DNA of 64,000 bases from JAFDBW01 sp963825575 (GCA_963825575.1 CAWGUB010000006.1:186001-250000); one strand, 5' to 3'. Positions 33,718-42,438 are shown, numbered from the stretch's first letter. Translations and numbers: made by a program. The notes: generated by a model from the sequence alone, not told the origin.

Positions 33718-34791
33718 ATGCGCATCGGTAAACATGAAGTTCCCTATCCCCTGATCCAGGGCGGCATGGCTGTCCGTGTATCGGGGCATCGCCTGGCCGG
33801 CAACGTGGCCCGCTGCGGCGGCATTGGCCTGGTGGCCACAGCGGGGATCGGCATCAACACTCCGCGTTTCAAGGGTGACAACTATTTTGCCGCGGAGCCT
33901 CTGGCACTCAAGGATGAATTGGCCAAGGCCTACGAAATTGCGCCGGATGGCGTGATCGGCACCAACTGCATGGTCGCGGTCACCGATTATGCCGAGCTGG
34001 TCAAGGCTTCCTGTGAAGGTGGCGCCAAGCTGATCGTCAGTGGTGCCGGCCTGCCCATGAACCTGCCGGAGCTGACCGCCGACTGGCCGGACGTGGCCCT
34101 GGTGCCGATTGTTTCTTCGGTCAAGGCCGCCGAACTGATCACCCGCAAATGGCACAAAAGCTACGGTCGCCTGCCAGACGCCGTGGTGGTCGAAGACCCC
34201 GACACTGCGGGTGGCCATCTTGGTGAGAAACTGGAAAATATCGGTGTTGGCAAATATGATCAGTACGCGACGGTGCGCGGCGTCAAGGCTTATCTTCGCG
34301 AGACATGGAAACTTGATGTCCCGGTTATTGCTGCGGGCGGCATCTGGGACCTGGCCGATTTCGAAAATGCCATGGCTCAGGGCGCCGACGGCGTGCAGAT
34401 GGGGACCCGTTTTGTCTGTACCGAAGAGTGTGACGCCGATGATGCCTTCAAGCAGGCATACCTGAACTGCAGCAAGGAAGATATCGGGCTGATCATGAGC
34501 CCGGCGGGTCTGCCGGGCCGGGCGCTGGTGGCCAATGTCCCGGCGATACGTGAACGTGACCTGGAGATGACGCCAAGATGTCCGACCGGTTGCCTGCGTA
34601 AGTGTACTTACAAGTCTGAACAGGAACGCTTCTGTATCGTCCATGCCCTTGATCGTGCACAAAGGGGCGACATGGAAACCGGACTGGTGTTCTGCGGCAG
34701 CAATGCCTGGAAAGCCACGCGCATTGAAACGGTCCAGGGTATTTTCGACGAGCTCTTCCATGACGATGTCCCCCAAGCCATATGCGGATGA
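33718..34791 (+). CDS. Nitronate monooxygenase / FabK-like flavin enzyme
   Basis: 357 residues, FMN TIM barrel of the NPD family. It has LIQGGMAVRVSGHRLAG, GTNCMVAVTDYAEL, LIVSGAGLP, EDPDTAGGHLG, PVIAAGGIWDLADFENAMAQ and GADGVQMGTRF. The C-terminal part holds a cysteine group RCPTGCLRKC plus two more cysteines (FCIVHA, LVFCGS), not typical of the family and perhaps metal binding. AGGAG precedes ATG 33718 and a strong terminator follows. Either nitronate oxidation or enoyl-ACP reduction is possible. Confidence 0.82.
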   Translation: MRIGKHEVPYPLIQGGMAVRVSGHRLAGNVARCGGIGLVATAGIGINTPRFKGDNYFAAEPLALKDELAKAYEIAPDGVIGTNCMVAVTDYAELVKASCEGGAKLIVSGAGLPMNLPELTADWPDVALVPIVSSVKAAELITRKWHKSYGRLPDAVVVEDPDTAGGHLGEKLENIGVGKYDQYATVRGVKAYLRETWKLDVPVIAAGGIWDLADFENAMAQGADGVQMGTRFVCTEECDADDAFKQAYLNCSKEDIGLIMSPAGLPGRALVANVPAIRERDLEMTPRCPTGCLRKCTYKSEQERFCIVHALDRAQRGDMETGLVFCGSNAWKATRIETVQGIFDELFHDDVPQAICG

Positions 34792-34814
34792 TGCTCCCGC
34801 GTCCTTAAACGTTG

Positions 34815-34842
34815 AAAGGCAGCCTTTAGGCTGCCTTTTTTA
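34815..34842 (+). terminator. Terminator after the NMO-like gene
   Basis: Stem AAGGCAGCC / GGCTGCCTT, four-base loop, then a T run, 24 bases after the stop codon. Confidence 0.92.
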
Positions 34843-34989
34843 TGTCAACTTAATCCAGCACAAAACCACCTGTTCAGGCTTTGGAAATATCCCTATAGCC
34901 CTTGTCAGGCCAGCTTGTTCTGTTGTAGTATCACAGGATGTGGTTCGGGATAACCCCGAACCTCATTCTTTTCTTGAGGAGTTGCTACA

Positions 34990-36087
34990 ATGGCGAAAAA
35001 GGAAGAGTTCATTCCCAAGTGGATTGCCTGGGAGTCGACCCAGCGCTGCAACCTTAACTGCGTACACTGCCGCTGCTCGTCCGACATGGATGCCGCGGTC
35101 GGCGATTTCAATACCGAAGAGGCGTACAAACTGATTGACGACATCTGCGAAGTCAGTACCCCGGTCATGGTCCTGTCAGGTGGTGAACCGCTGTTGCGCA
35201 AGGATATCTTTGACATCGCCCGTTACGGTACCAGTAAGGGACTGCGCATGTGCATCGCAACCAACGGGACCCTGATCACCGACGAAATCTGTCAGCAGAT
35301 GAAGGAAGCCGACATCAAGATGGTCTCGCTTTCTCTCGATGGCTCGACAGCTGAAATTCATGATAACTTCCGTGCCTGCCCCGGAGCCTTCGAAGGCGTC
35401 GTGCGTGGCGCCGAGACACTCAAACGCAACGGCATAAAGTTCCTGATCAACTCGTCGTTCACCAAGCGCAACCAGCACGATATTGCCGCGACGTTCAAGG
35501 TGGCCAAGGGCCTCGGATCGACAGCCTGGTACATGTTCATGATCGTGCCGACCGGGCGTGGCGAAGAGATCATGAACGAACTGATCTCGCCGGATGATTA
35601 CGAGGAAATTCTCTCCTGGCACTACGAGCAGGAGAAGGGTGAAGACGATATTCTGATGCGGCCGACCTGCGCGCCGCACTATTATCGCATCGTGCCGCAG
35701 ATGGCCAAGGCCGAAGGTGTCGATTTCAAACGCCGCAGCCTGACGTTCTCCACCGGTGGCGGCAAAGGCTGCATCGCTGCCCAGACGATCTGCCTGATCG
35801 ATTGCTTCGGCAACCTCAAGCCCTGTTCCTATTTCCACTCGTCGGTCGGCAACGTCAAGCAGATCCCGTTCAAGGAACTCTGGTTCAACAGCAAGACTTT
35901 CAATGACCTGCGTGATTTCAAGAAGTACAAGGGCAAATGCGGTGAATGCGAATTCATCAACGTCTGCGGTGGTTGCCGCGCCCGAGCCGACGCGGTTTAC
36001 GGCGATTACATGGAAGAAGAGCCGTTCTGCAACTACATCCCCAATCGCACCCGCAAGCGGATGGAGAAGGAAGCCGCTGAAAGATAG
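34990..36087 (+). CDS. ahbD: Radical SAM/SPASM heme synthase, AhbD type
   Basis: 365 residues. The radical SAM cluster motif is CNLNCVHC (C20, C24, C27), followed by VLSGGEPLLRKDIF and LSLDGSTAEIHDNFR. The C-terminal SPASM region has cysteines in GCIAAQTICLIDCFGNLKPC and CGECEFINVCGGCRARADA, consistent with a second iron-sulfur cluster. AhbD turns two propionates of Fe-coproporphyrin III into vinyl groups. Placement directly before hemE and hemH supports a heme role over its relative AhbC/NirJ. The last codons are echoed by a duplicated fragment downstream at 36158-36232. Confidence 0.82.
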   Translation: MAKKEEFIPKWIAWESTQRCNLNCVHCRCSSDMDAAVGDFNTEEAYKLIDDICEVSTPVMVLSGGEPLLRKDIFDIARYGTSKGLRMCIATNGTLITDEICQQMKEADIKMVSLSLDGSTAEIHDNFRACPGAFEGVVRGAETLKRNGIKFLINSSFTKRNQHDIAATFKVAKGLGSTAWYMFMIVPTGRGEEIMNELISPDDYEEILSWHYEQEKGEDDILMRPTCAPHYYRIVPQMAKAEGVDFKRRSLTFSTGGGKGCIAAQTICLIDCFGNLKPCSYFHSSVGNVKQIPFKELWFNSKTFNDLRDFKKYKGKCGECEFINVCGGCRARADAVYGDYMEEEPFCNYIPNRTRKRMEKEAAER

Positions 36088-36157
36088 TTGCTGGGGGCTT
36101 GGGTCTGGGGACTGGTTTGGCCAAACCCCCATCGACAGCCACTTAAAGTCGATCCCA

Positions 36158-36232
36158 ATGAAGAGGAGATGTTCTGCAACGACATCCCCAACCACACCCG
36201 CAAGTGGATGGAGAAGAAAGCATCGAAGAAAG
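36158..36232 (+). repeat. Duplicated fragment of the ahbD 3' end
   Basis: About 73 bases resemble ahbD 36011-36083 at an offset of 147 bases. Translated, NEEEMFCNDIPNHTRKWMEK compares with MEEEPFCNYIPNRTRKRMEK in the real gene. No start codon or full domain is attached. It lies between stretches rich in G runs (36093-36110) and C runs (36287-36305). Confidence 0.75.
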
Positions 36233-36331
36233 CCAGCAAAGAGTGCTGGAGGTCAGGGATGAGGGGCTGGTTTGGCCAGCCTCAAGCCCCCAGTCCCCAG
36301 CCCCCGAATTTAATATACAGGAGGCAACAAG

Positions 36332-37357
36332 ATGTCCCAAGACTATACGTTTCTGAAAGCCTGTCGCGGTGAAAAAACCGACTACACCCCGGTCTGGCTG
36401 ATGCGCCAGGCCGGCCGTTATCTGCCCCAGTACATGGCAGTGCGCAAGAAGGTCACCTTCCTCGAATTGTGCAAGACTCCCGAGCTTGCCGCCGAAGTGA
36501 CCATTCAGCCGATCGATTACCTGAATGCTGACGCGGCCATTCTGTTCTCAGACATCCTGACACCGGTCGAACCGATGGGGCTTAAGCTTGATTTCGTGCC
36601 CGGCCCGGTGTTCGAGAACCCGGTGCGCACCGAGGCTGATATCGATGCCCTGCGCATCCCGGTGATGGAAGAGGATGTTCCCTATGTCCTTGAGACGATC
36701 AAGATTCTGCGCCGCGAGTTTGAAGGCCGCGTACCCCTGATCGGTTTCGGCGGCGCGCCCTTTACGCTGGCCTGTTACATGGTTGAAGGGAAGGGGAGCA
36801 AGGACTTCGCCCAGATCAAGCGCTTGATGTACGGGGCGCCTGAGCTGTATGCCAAACTGATGGAGAAGATCACGGAAATGGACCGCCTGTACCTGAACGC
36901 CCAGATTACAGCCGGTGCCCAGACGATTCAGATCTTTGACACCTGGGGCGGCATCGTTTCGCCCCTCGACTATGAAAAATTCATCCTGCCCTACACGAAA
37001 AAGTTGATTGACGGCCTCGACCGCAGCGTGCCGATCATCCACTTCGTCAAGGGTGCCGGCACCATGCTCGATACTGTTGCCAAAGCCGGATCGGATGTCA
37101 TGGGCCTCGACTGGCATGTCAACCTCGGCAAGGCCAGGGACATCATCGGCCCAGATATTGCCGTACAGGGCAATCTCGACCCGACCGTGCTCTATGCGCC
37201 GAAAGAGCACATCGAGCGCGAGGTCAAGCGCATCCTCGACGAGAATGCCGGCCGACCGGGACACATCTTCAACCTTGGCCATGGTATCCTGCCGACGGTT
37301 GACCCCGAGCACGCCAAGTTCATGGTTGAATGCGTCCACAAACACAGCGGTAAATAA
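36332..37357 (+). CDS. hemE: Uroporphyrinogen decarboxylase
   Basis: 341 residues. Family signatures VWLMRQAGRYLPQYM (about 22-36) and GFGGAPFTLACYMVEGKGSK; the substrate-site region around ILFSDILTPVEPMG is also present. It makes coproporphyrinogen III from uroporphyrinogen III. CAGGAGGC stands before ATG 36332. Second gene of the ahbD-hemE-hemH block. Confidence 0.96.
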   Translation: MSQDYTFLKACRGEKTDYTPVWLMRQAGRYLPQYMAVRKKVTFLELCKTPELAAEVTIQPIDYLNADAAILFSDILTPVEPMGLKLDFVPGPVFENPVRTEADIDALRIPVMEEDVPYVLETIKILRREFEGRVPLIGFGGAPFTLACYMVEGKGSKDFAQIKRLMYGAPELYAKLMEKITEMDRLYLNAQITAGAQTIQIFDTWGGIVSPLDYEKFILPYTKKLIDGLDRSVPIIHFVKGAGTMLDTVAKAGSDVMGLDWHVNLGKARDIIGPDIAVQGNLDPTVLYAPKEHIEREVKRILDENAGRPGHIFNLGHGILPTVDPEHAKFMVECVHKHSGK

Positions 37358-37368
37358 CGAGGCGCGAA

Positions 37369-38394
37369 GTGCGAGGCGAGAAGAACCAGCCCCTAACCCC
37401 CAGCCCCCAGCCGTTGATTTCTCTCGAGAAACCAACGGGCCTGGTTCTATTGAATATGGGCGGACCCGACTCGTTAAAAGCGGTCCGTCCTTTTCTCTAT
37501 AACCTGTTCTCCGACCGGGAGCTGATCCAGTTGCCGGCCGGGGCCCTTTTGCAGAAACCCTTCGCCTGGCTGATCAGTCGGATCCGGGCACCGAAGGTCA
37601 GGGTTAACTATGCCATGATCGGTGGCCGGTCGCCGCTTTTGGAGTGGACGGAAAAACAGGCGCAGGGTGCTGCGCGGGAGCTTGGCGAGCAGGTCAGGCC
37701 ATACGTGGCGATGCGCTACTGGAAGCCCCGCGCCGATGAATGCCTGCGCCGGATGAAGCAGGACGGCATCGAACAGGCCGTCGTGCTCTCGATGTATCCG
37801 CATTACACCAGCGCGACCACCGGCAGCAGCGTCAAGGATTTTGAGGCGGCCGCGGCGCGGATCTATCCGGAACTCAAATACACGATCATTTGCGAATGGT
37901 ACGACTGGCCGGGATACCTTGATGTTTTAGCCAACCGCATACGAGAAGGGTTGGAGAAGTTTCACGAGTTGGTCCGTGACGAAATTCCGATCCTTTTCTC
38001 GGCCCACGCCCTGCCGCAGAAGTTCATAGACGAAGGCGATCCCTACCTTGACCATGTCCAGTGCACGGTGCGGGGAGTTATGGAACGCTTCGAAGAGCGC
38101 CCCTGGAGGCTCGGCTTCCAGAGTCGGACCGGTCCGGTGCAGTGGATGGAGCCGGACACCCTGGATGTGCTCGATCAACTCGGTGCCGAGAAGGCCCCGG
38201 GCGTATTGATCGTGCCGATTTCATTCGTCTCGGACCATATCGAAACCTTGCAGGAGATCGATTTCGAATTCCGCATGCATGCCGAAGCGATCGGCCTGCC
38301 GAGGTTCGAACGTGCCCCATCGCTGAACGACAACGAGGACTTTCTGCAGGCCCTTGCCGCGCTGGTGCGCAGTCATCTGGAAGGCTCCCGATGA
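37369..38394 (+). CDS. hemH: Ferrochelatase
   Basis: Inserts Fe2+ into a porphyrin. It shows GLVLLNMGGPDSLKAVRPFL, YAMIGGRSPLLEWT, LSMYPHYTSATTGSS, the catalytic histidine region ILFSAHALPQKFIDEGDPY, FQSRTGPVQWMEPDT and FVSDHIETLQEID. The start is uncertain: GTG 37369 has GAGGCG upstream but would translate a C-rich repeat, and TTG 37414 gives a start just before the conserved region. With AhbD next door the substrate may be coproporphyrin III. Its stop overlaps the next gene (ATGA). Confidence 0.93.
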   Translation: MRGEKNQPLTPSPQPLISLEKPTGLVLLNMGGPDSLKAVRPFLYNLFSDRELIQLPAGALLQKPFAWLISRIRAPKVRVNYAMIGGRSPLLEWTEKQAQGAARELGEQVRPYVAMRYWKPRADECLRRMKQDGIEQAVVLSMYPHYTSATTGSSVKDFEAAAARIYPELKYTIICEWYDWPGYLDVLANRIREGLEKFHELVRDEIPILFSAHALPQKFIDEGDPYLDHVQCTVRGVMERFEERPWRLGFQSRTGPVQWMEPDTLDVLDQLGAEKAPGVLIVPISFVSDHIETLQEIDFEFRMHAEAIGLPRFERAPSLNDNEDFLQALAALVRSHLEGSR

Positions 38395-38573
38395 TCCCCT
38401 GCAGGCATTGTGGGGCAGAATTCGACCCCGAGAATCTGCCGGGTGGTACGGAGATTGAGGCCGGCATGATCCTCGCCAGGGAACGCTACGGTGATGCTGG
38501 CAAGGTCTGTGCGAATTGCCTGGCCAGCCGCGGCCGGCTGGCGATGATGTACGATCCGACCTGCCATAACTGA
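38391..38573 (+). CDS. Small zinc-ribbon-like protein
   Basis: 60 residues, start ATG 38391 within the hemH stop (ATGA), so translationally coupled. It starts MIPCRHCGAEFDPENLPGG and has a second pair CANC plus a cysteine near the end (PTCHN). CxxC...CxxC is a zinc-ribbon pattern. No membrane segment. Position suggests a role tied to heme synthesis or a metal-handling accessory, but nothing more specific can be said. Confidence 0.65.
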   Translation: MIPCRHCGAEFDPENLPGGTEIEAGMILARERYGDAGKVCANCLASRGRLAMMYDPTCHN

Positions 38574-38908
38574 ATCGGTTCGCGTACGCCGGGTAAGTGC
38601 AAAACCGGAACAGTTAATTCTCTTAATTATCTGAAGGGCAAGCCAAAATCGGCCCGCCCTTTTATTTTGGCCTTTGAGCCCGCCCCGGGATAATCCTGTT
38701 GCAAGACAGGCTGGTTTGCTCCAGTGCCGCTGCAAAAGCGTGTGTCCCCTGGTCGTTCACCCGGACTCTTAGAAAGCTTTCATCTACCTGTAATCAATGA
38801 TCTCTTTGTCCTTGCGGTGGTCTTGATGTAAAAAAGTATGGCTGTGTTATGATATTTGCATGAGATACCTCAAGTGCCGAGGCCTCTACAAGCCAGAGAA
38901 GATAACTT
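38574..38908. other. Intergenic region before the mla operon
   Basis: 335 bases. It holds the terminator of the heme block (38634-38666) and, near 38844-38850, a TATGAT that may be the -10 of the mla promoter (a TTGATG lies 19 bases upstream of it). No supported gene. Confidence 0.5.
38634..38666 (+). terminator. Terminator of the heme block
   Basis: Stem AAGGGC / GCCCTT with a 16-base loop, then TTTATTTT. It is 60 bases after the small zinc-ribbon gene. Confidence 0.65.
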
Positions 38909-39697
38909 ATGTACCTTCTGCTCGAAAAAATTGGCTCGGGAACCCTCGGTTTCCTCGAGACCTCCGGTCGCATGGGACTGTTCCTGATGCGTACCCTGGC
39001 GAGCATCTTCCATACGCCGTTCAAGGTGAACCCGGTGGTGCGCCAGGTTCATTTTATCGGTGCCCGCTCGGCATTTGTCATTCTCTTTACCGGGCTCTTC
39101 ACCGGCATGGTCCTCGGTCTGCAGGGCTACTACACGCTGCGTAAATTTGGTTCCGAAGGGTTTCTCGGCTCTGCCGTCGCCCTGAGCCTGATCCGCGAAC
39201 TCGGTCCGGTCTTGACCGCACTCATGGTCATCGGCCGGGCCGGCTCGGCGATCTGCGCCGAGGTCGGTATCATGCGCAATTCCGAGCAGATTGATGCCCT
39301 GGAGTGTATGGCGGTCGATCCTTTCCGCTACCTGATCGCACCAAAGTTGTTGGCCGGGATTATCGCCATGCCATTGCTGACGGCGATCTTCGACGTGATC
39401 GGCATCCTGGGCGGGTACCTGGTCGGCACTGGTCTGTTCGGTATCAATCCGGGCGCATATTTTCAGGGGATGTATTCCAGCGTGGTCTGGGCTGATATTG
39501 AAATGGGGCTGGTCAAGTCGCTGGTGTTCGGTTTGCTGATGGTCTGGATTGCAGCCTGCAAGGGGTTTTATCTGCATATGGAACGATCGGGAGGCTTTGG
39601 TGCGGAAGGGGTCAGCCGGACGACAACGGATGCGGTGGTGCTCTCCTCGGTCAGTGTTCTGGTGTGGGATTACCTGATCAGCGCGCTGCTGTTGTGA
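38909..39697 (+). CDS. mlaE: MlaE-type lipid ABC transporter permease
   Basis: 262 residues, about five membrane segments. The family segment MRNSEQIDALECMAVDPFRY followed by LIAPKLLAGIIAMP (about 120-155) is present, after FTGLFTGMVLGLQGYYTL. First gene of an operon encoding the Mla phospholipid transport system, which moves lipids between the inner and outer membranes to keep outer-membrane asymmetry. The next gene starts 27 bases later. Confidence 0.93.
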   Translation: MYLLLEKIGSGTLGFLETSGRMGLFLMRTLASIFHTPFKVNPVVRQVHFIGARSAFVILFTGLFTGMVLGLQGYYTLRKFGSEGFLGSAVALSLIRELGPVLTALMVIGRAGSAICAEVGIMRNSEQIDALECMAVDPFRYLIAPKLLAGIIAMPLLTAIFDVIGILGGYLVGTGLFGINPGAYFQGMYSSVVWADIEMGLVKSLVFGLLMVWIAACKGFYLHMERSGGFGAEGVSRTTTDAVVLSSVSVLVWDYLISALLL

Positions 39698-39724
39698 TGC
39701 GGGCTAAATGCTGATGGAGCCTTA

Positions 39725-40537
39725 ATGATGAATGATCAGGACAACCAGATGCCCCCTGTAGTCATTGAACTGGTCGGTGTTGAAAAGTCTTTCGGCCGCC
39801 AGAAGGTTTTGCGAGGAGTCGATCTGCAGGTTCGCGAAGGCCGGACTCTGGTGATCGTTGGCGCGAGTGGGCAGGGCAAGAGTGTCATCATCAAACATAT
39901 GCTTGGACTGGTCAGGCCCAACCGGGGTGAGGTCAAGGTCTTCGGACGTGACTTGAACCGCCTGAATCGCAAGCAGAAGGATGAGGTCCGACAGAACTTC
40001 GGTGTTCTTTTCCAGAATGCCGCGCTCTTTGATTCGATGAATGTCTACGACAATGTCGCCCTGCCTCTGCGTGAAAGGACCCGGCTAAATGAAGACGAGG
40101 TGCGCGAGGGTGTCATGGCGAAGCTCGGCCTGATGGGACTGCAGGAAGCGATCGATAAATTCCCCGCGCAACTCAGCGGCGGCATGCGTAAACGTGTCGG
40201 TCTGGCGAGAGCCTTGATGCTGCAGCCGAAAATCGTTTTTTTCGATGAACCGACCACCGGTCTGGACGCTCACAAGAGCAACGAGCTCTACCGGCTCTTT
40301 TACCGGACCCAGCAGCAGCTCGGCTATACTGCCGTGATTGTGAGCCATGATGTGCCGAAAATTTTCAAACTGGCGGATCAGGTGGCCCTGCTTGCGGAAG
40401 GTCGGATCCAGGGGTGCATGTCCCCGGAAGATTTCCAGCTTTCCGAGCAGCCGACGATCAGGGACTTTGTTGAAGAAACCATGGGGCATCTCTATTCAAG
40501 TGACAGAGAGGAGGACGGTTTTTATGCGCAGGTTTAA
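39725..40537 (+). CDS. mlaF: MlaF-type ABC transporter ATP-binding protein
   Basis: 270 residues. Walker A GASGQGKS, Q-loop VLFQNAALFDSM, signature LSGGMRKRVGLARAL, Walker B IVFFDEPTTGLD and H-loop VIVSHDV are intact. It powers the MlaE permease. ATG 39725 follows GATGGAG; an ATG at 39728 is equally possible. The end overlaps mlaD by 14 bases. Confidence 0.95.
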   Translation: MMNDQDNQMPPVVIELVGVEKSFGRQKVLRGVDLQVREGRTLVIVGASGQGKSVIIKHMLGLVRPNRGEVKVFGRDLNRLNRKQKDEVRQNFGVLFQNAALFDSMNVYDNVALPLRERTRLNEDEVREGVMAKLGLMGLQEAIDKFPAQLSGGMRKRVGLARALMLQPKIVFFDEPTTGLDAHKSNELYRLFYRTQQQLGYTAVIVSHDVPKIFKLADQVALLAEGRIQGCMSPEDFQLSEQPTIRDFVEETMGHLYSSDREEDGFYAQV

Positions 40538-40970
40538 TGTTGAAATGGTTGTCGGTCTCTTCATGATCGCCGGCTTTCTCTGTTTTGCGTGGCTGTCGAT
40601 ACAGCTGGGTGATATTGATATCTTTGGTTCGCAGACCTACGCTGTCTCGGCAAAGTTTGGCTCGGTCTCAGGTTTGAAAGACGGTGCGATTGTCGAGATC
40701 GCCGGTGTGCAGGTAGGCAAGGTGACCGATATCAGTTTTGACCCGGACGACTACGAGGCGAAGGTGGTCATGTCGATAAACCAGGGGGTCATCCTGCAGG
40801 ATGACAGCATCGCATCAGTCCGGACCGCCGGGATCATCGGCGACCGCTACATTGATATCTCGCCAGGAGGTTCCGAGGAGGTACTCGGCGATGGCGGCCG
40901 CATCTTCGAGACCGAGTCAGCGATAAATCTCGAAGAACTGGTGAGCAAGTATATCTTTGAAAAAAACTAA
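40524..40970 (+). CDS. mlaD: MlaD-type MCE domain protein
   Basis: 148 residues from ATG 40524 (MRRFNVEMVVGLFMIAG). One N-terminal membrane segment (about 8-28) is followed by a single MCE domain (about 38-120) with FGSVSGLKDGAIVEIAGVQV and SVRTAGIIGDRYIDIS. It forms the periplasmic hexameric ring that binds lipid above MlaE. GAGGAGG lies upstream inside the end of mlaF. Confidence 0.93.
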   Translation: MRRFNVEMVVGLFMIAGFLCFAWLSIQLGDIDIFGSQTYAVSAKFGSVSGLKDGAIVEIAGVQVGKVTDISFDPDDYEAKVVMSINQGVILQDDSIASVRTAGIIGDRYIDISPGGSEEVLGDGGRIFETESAINLEELVSKYIFEKN

Positions 40971-41009
40971 AGCCGTTTCCCACGAAACGTGCTCTGCAAG
41001 GAGTTCTGG

Positions 41010-41780
41010 ATGCCGATTATAAGTCGAATTGCTCTGCTCCTGGTTATCTTTCTTGCCGTTGGCTTGAATCTCACCTGGGCTGGCCAGTCTGGGGGTGAGA
41101 CTGTTGTGGCTTCCGCGGCCCAGGCTGAGGTCGACTGGACGGAACTTGACGGGGACGACAAGGAACTTGAGGTCTGGGACCCGCTGGAGCCGTTCAACCG
41201 CGGCATGTTCTGGTTCAACGACAAGCTCTATTTCTACCTGTTGAAGCCGGTCGCGAAGGGTTATCGTTTCGTGGCTCCGGAGCCGGTCCGTGAATCTGTC
41301 GGCAACTTCTTTCATAACCTCGCAACTCCGGTCAGGTTCCTGAACTGCCTGCTGCAGGGGAAGGGGCATGGCGCTGCCAGTGAACTGGCGTTGTTCATGA
41401 TCAATACCACGTTCGGGATTGCGGGCCTGTTTGACCTGACCCCGGATGACATGGTCAAACCGGATGCCGAGGATTTCGGGCAGACACTGGGGTATTACGG
41501 GACACCCACCGGGTTTTACCTGGTCCTGCCGGTTTTCGGGCCGTCGAATACCCGTGATGCCGTTGGTAAGGTTGCCGATTCATTGACCCACCCGGTGCCC
41601 TCGCCCTTTTATCTGAAAATGAAGCCACTTGAAGTGGCCGGTATACAGACATACGATACGGTGAATGAGCTTTCTCTCGACAAGGACACCTATGAGTCGA
41701 TCAAAAGGGATCAGCTCGACCCGTATCTTTTTGTCCGCAACGCATTCATGCAGAAGCGGGCGGCAAAAGTCGAAAAGTAA
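41010..41780 (+). CDS. mlaA: MlaA/VacJ family outer-membrane lipid-transport protein
   Basis: 256 residues from ATG 41010 (AAGGAG six bases upstream). Signal peptide about 1-27. The VacJ domain has WDPLEPFNRGMFWFNDKLYF, PVRFLNCLLQGK, TPDDMVKPDAEDFGQTLGYYG and PVFGPSNTRDAVG. Many MlaA proteins are lipoproteins; this one shows no lipobox cysteine, so it may be held by its membrane helices only. It removes misplaced phospholipids from the outer leaflet. Confidence 0.93.
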   Translation: MPIISRIALLLVIFLAVGLNLTWAGQSGGETVVASAAQAEVDWTELDGDDKELEVWDPLEPFNRGMFWFNDKLYFYLLKPVAKGYRFVAPEPVRESVGNFFHNLATPVRFLNCLLQGKGHGAASELALFMINTTFGIAGLFDLTPDDMVKPDAEDFGQTLGYYGTPTGFYLVLPVFGPSNTRDAVGKVADSLTHPVPSPFYLKMKPLEVAGIQTYDTVNELSLDKDTYESIKRDQLDPYLFVRNAFMQKRAAKVEK

Positions 41781-41814
41781 CTGCCGCTACCGGGAACTGC
41801 CGAGGTTTGAAAAA

Positions 41815-42438
41815 ATGACTATACGGTTGAAAAAAGTATTGCTGTTAATCTTCGGGATCCTGGCTTTCGGGGTGCCCCAGGCTATTTGTGCGACATCGCC
41901 ACTAGAGCAGGTCAAGGTCACCGTGGACCAGGTGATCGAGGTGTTGCGTCAAGGTGAGCTGCAGGGCGAGGCTCGGCGCAAGGTGCTGAGTGAGCTGATA
42001 AGGTCGCGTTTCGATTTCGTCATCATGTCCCAGCGCACCCTCGGTCAACATTGGAAAAGTGCCACGGAACAGGAGCAGGGTGAATTCGTCCGTTTGTATT
42101 CCGATCTTCTCGAAGCAAGCTACACTGGCAGGATTGAAGCCTACACGGACGAAACGGTCGACTATAATTCAGAAAAAATCGATGGCCCCCGCGCGGTCGT
42201 GGCCACAGTTGTCCACAGCAGCAATACGGATATTCCGATTGATTACCGCATGGTCAAACAAGGCGACGATTGGTTTGTCTATGATGTGGTGGTCGAAGAT
42301 ATCAGCCTGATCAAGAATTACCGGAGCAGTTATGGTGAAATCGTGCGCAAGGAGGGCTATGCAGGTCTCTTCGAGCGCATGAGAAAGAAAATCGCCGAAC
42401 TGCACGAGATGCCCACGGGGGTCGGAGGAAAAACATGA
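41815..42438 (+). CDS. mlaC: MlaC-type periplasmic phospholipid carrier
   Basis: 207 residues from ATG 41815. Signal peptide about 1-28 (KKVLLLIFGILAFGVPQAIC). The Tol-Tol/MlaC domain follows, with RSRFDFVIMSQRTLGQHWK, LYSDLLEASYTGRIEAYTDE, PIDYRMVKQGDDWFVYDVVV and EDISLIKNYRSSYGEI. It carries lipid between MlaA and the MlaFED complex. The stop overlaps the next start (ATGA). Confidence 0.92.
   Translation: MTIRLKKVLLLIFGILAFGVPQAICATSPLEQVKVTVDQVIEVLRQGELQGEARRKVLSELIRSRFDFVIMSQRTLGQHWKSATEQEQGEFVRLYSDLLEASYTGRIEAYTDETVDYNSEKIDGPRAVVATVVHSSNTDIPIDYRMVKQGDDWFVYDVVVEDISLIKNYRSSYGEIVRKEGYAGLFERMRKKIAELHEMPTGVGGKT

Noticed and set aside
33715..34776. Long open frame of 353 codons on the minus strand
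   Set aside because: It is the antisense shadow of the NPD-family gene, caused by high GC third positions; no family motif.
35176..36195. Open frame of 339 codons antisense to ahbD
   Set aside because: Antisense shadow; the plus-strand radical SAM protein has all motifs.
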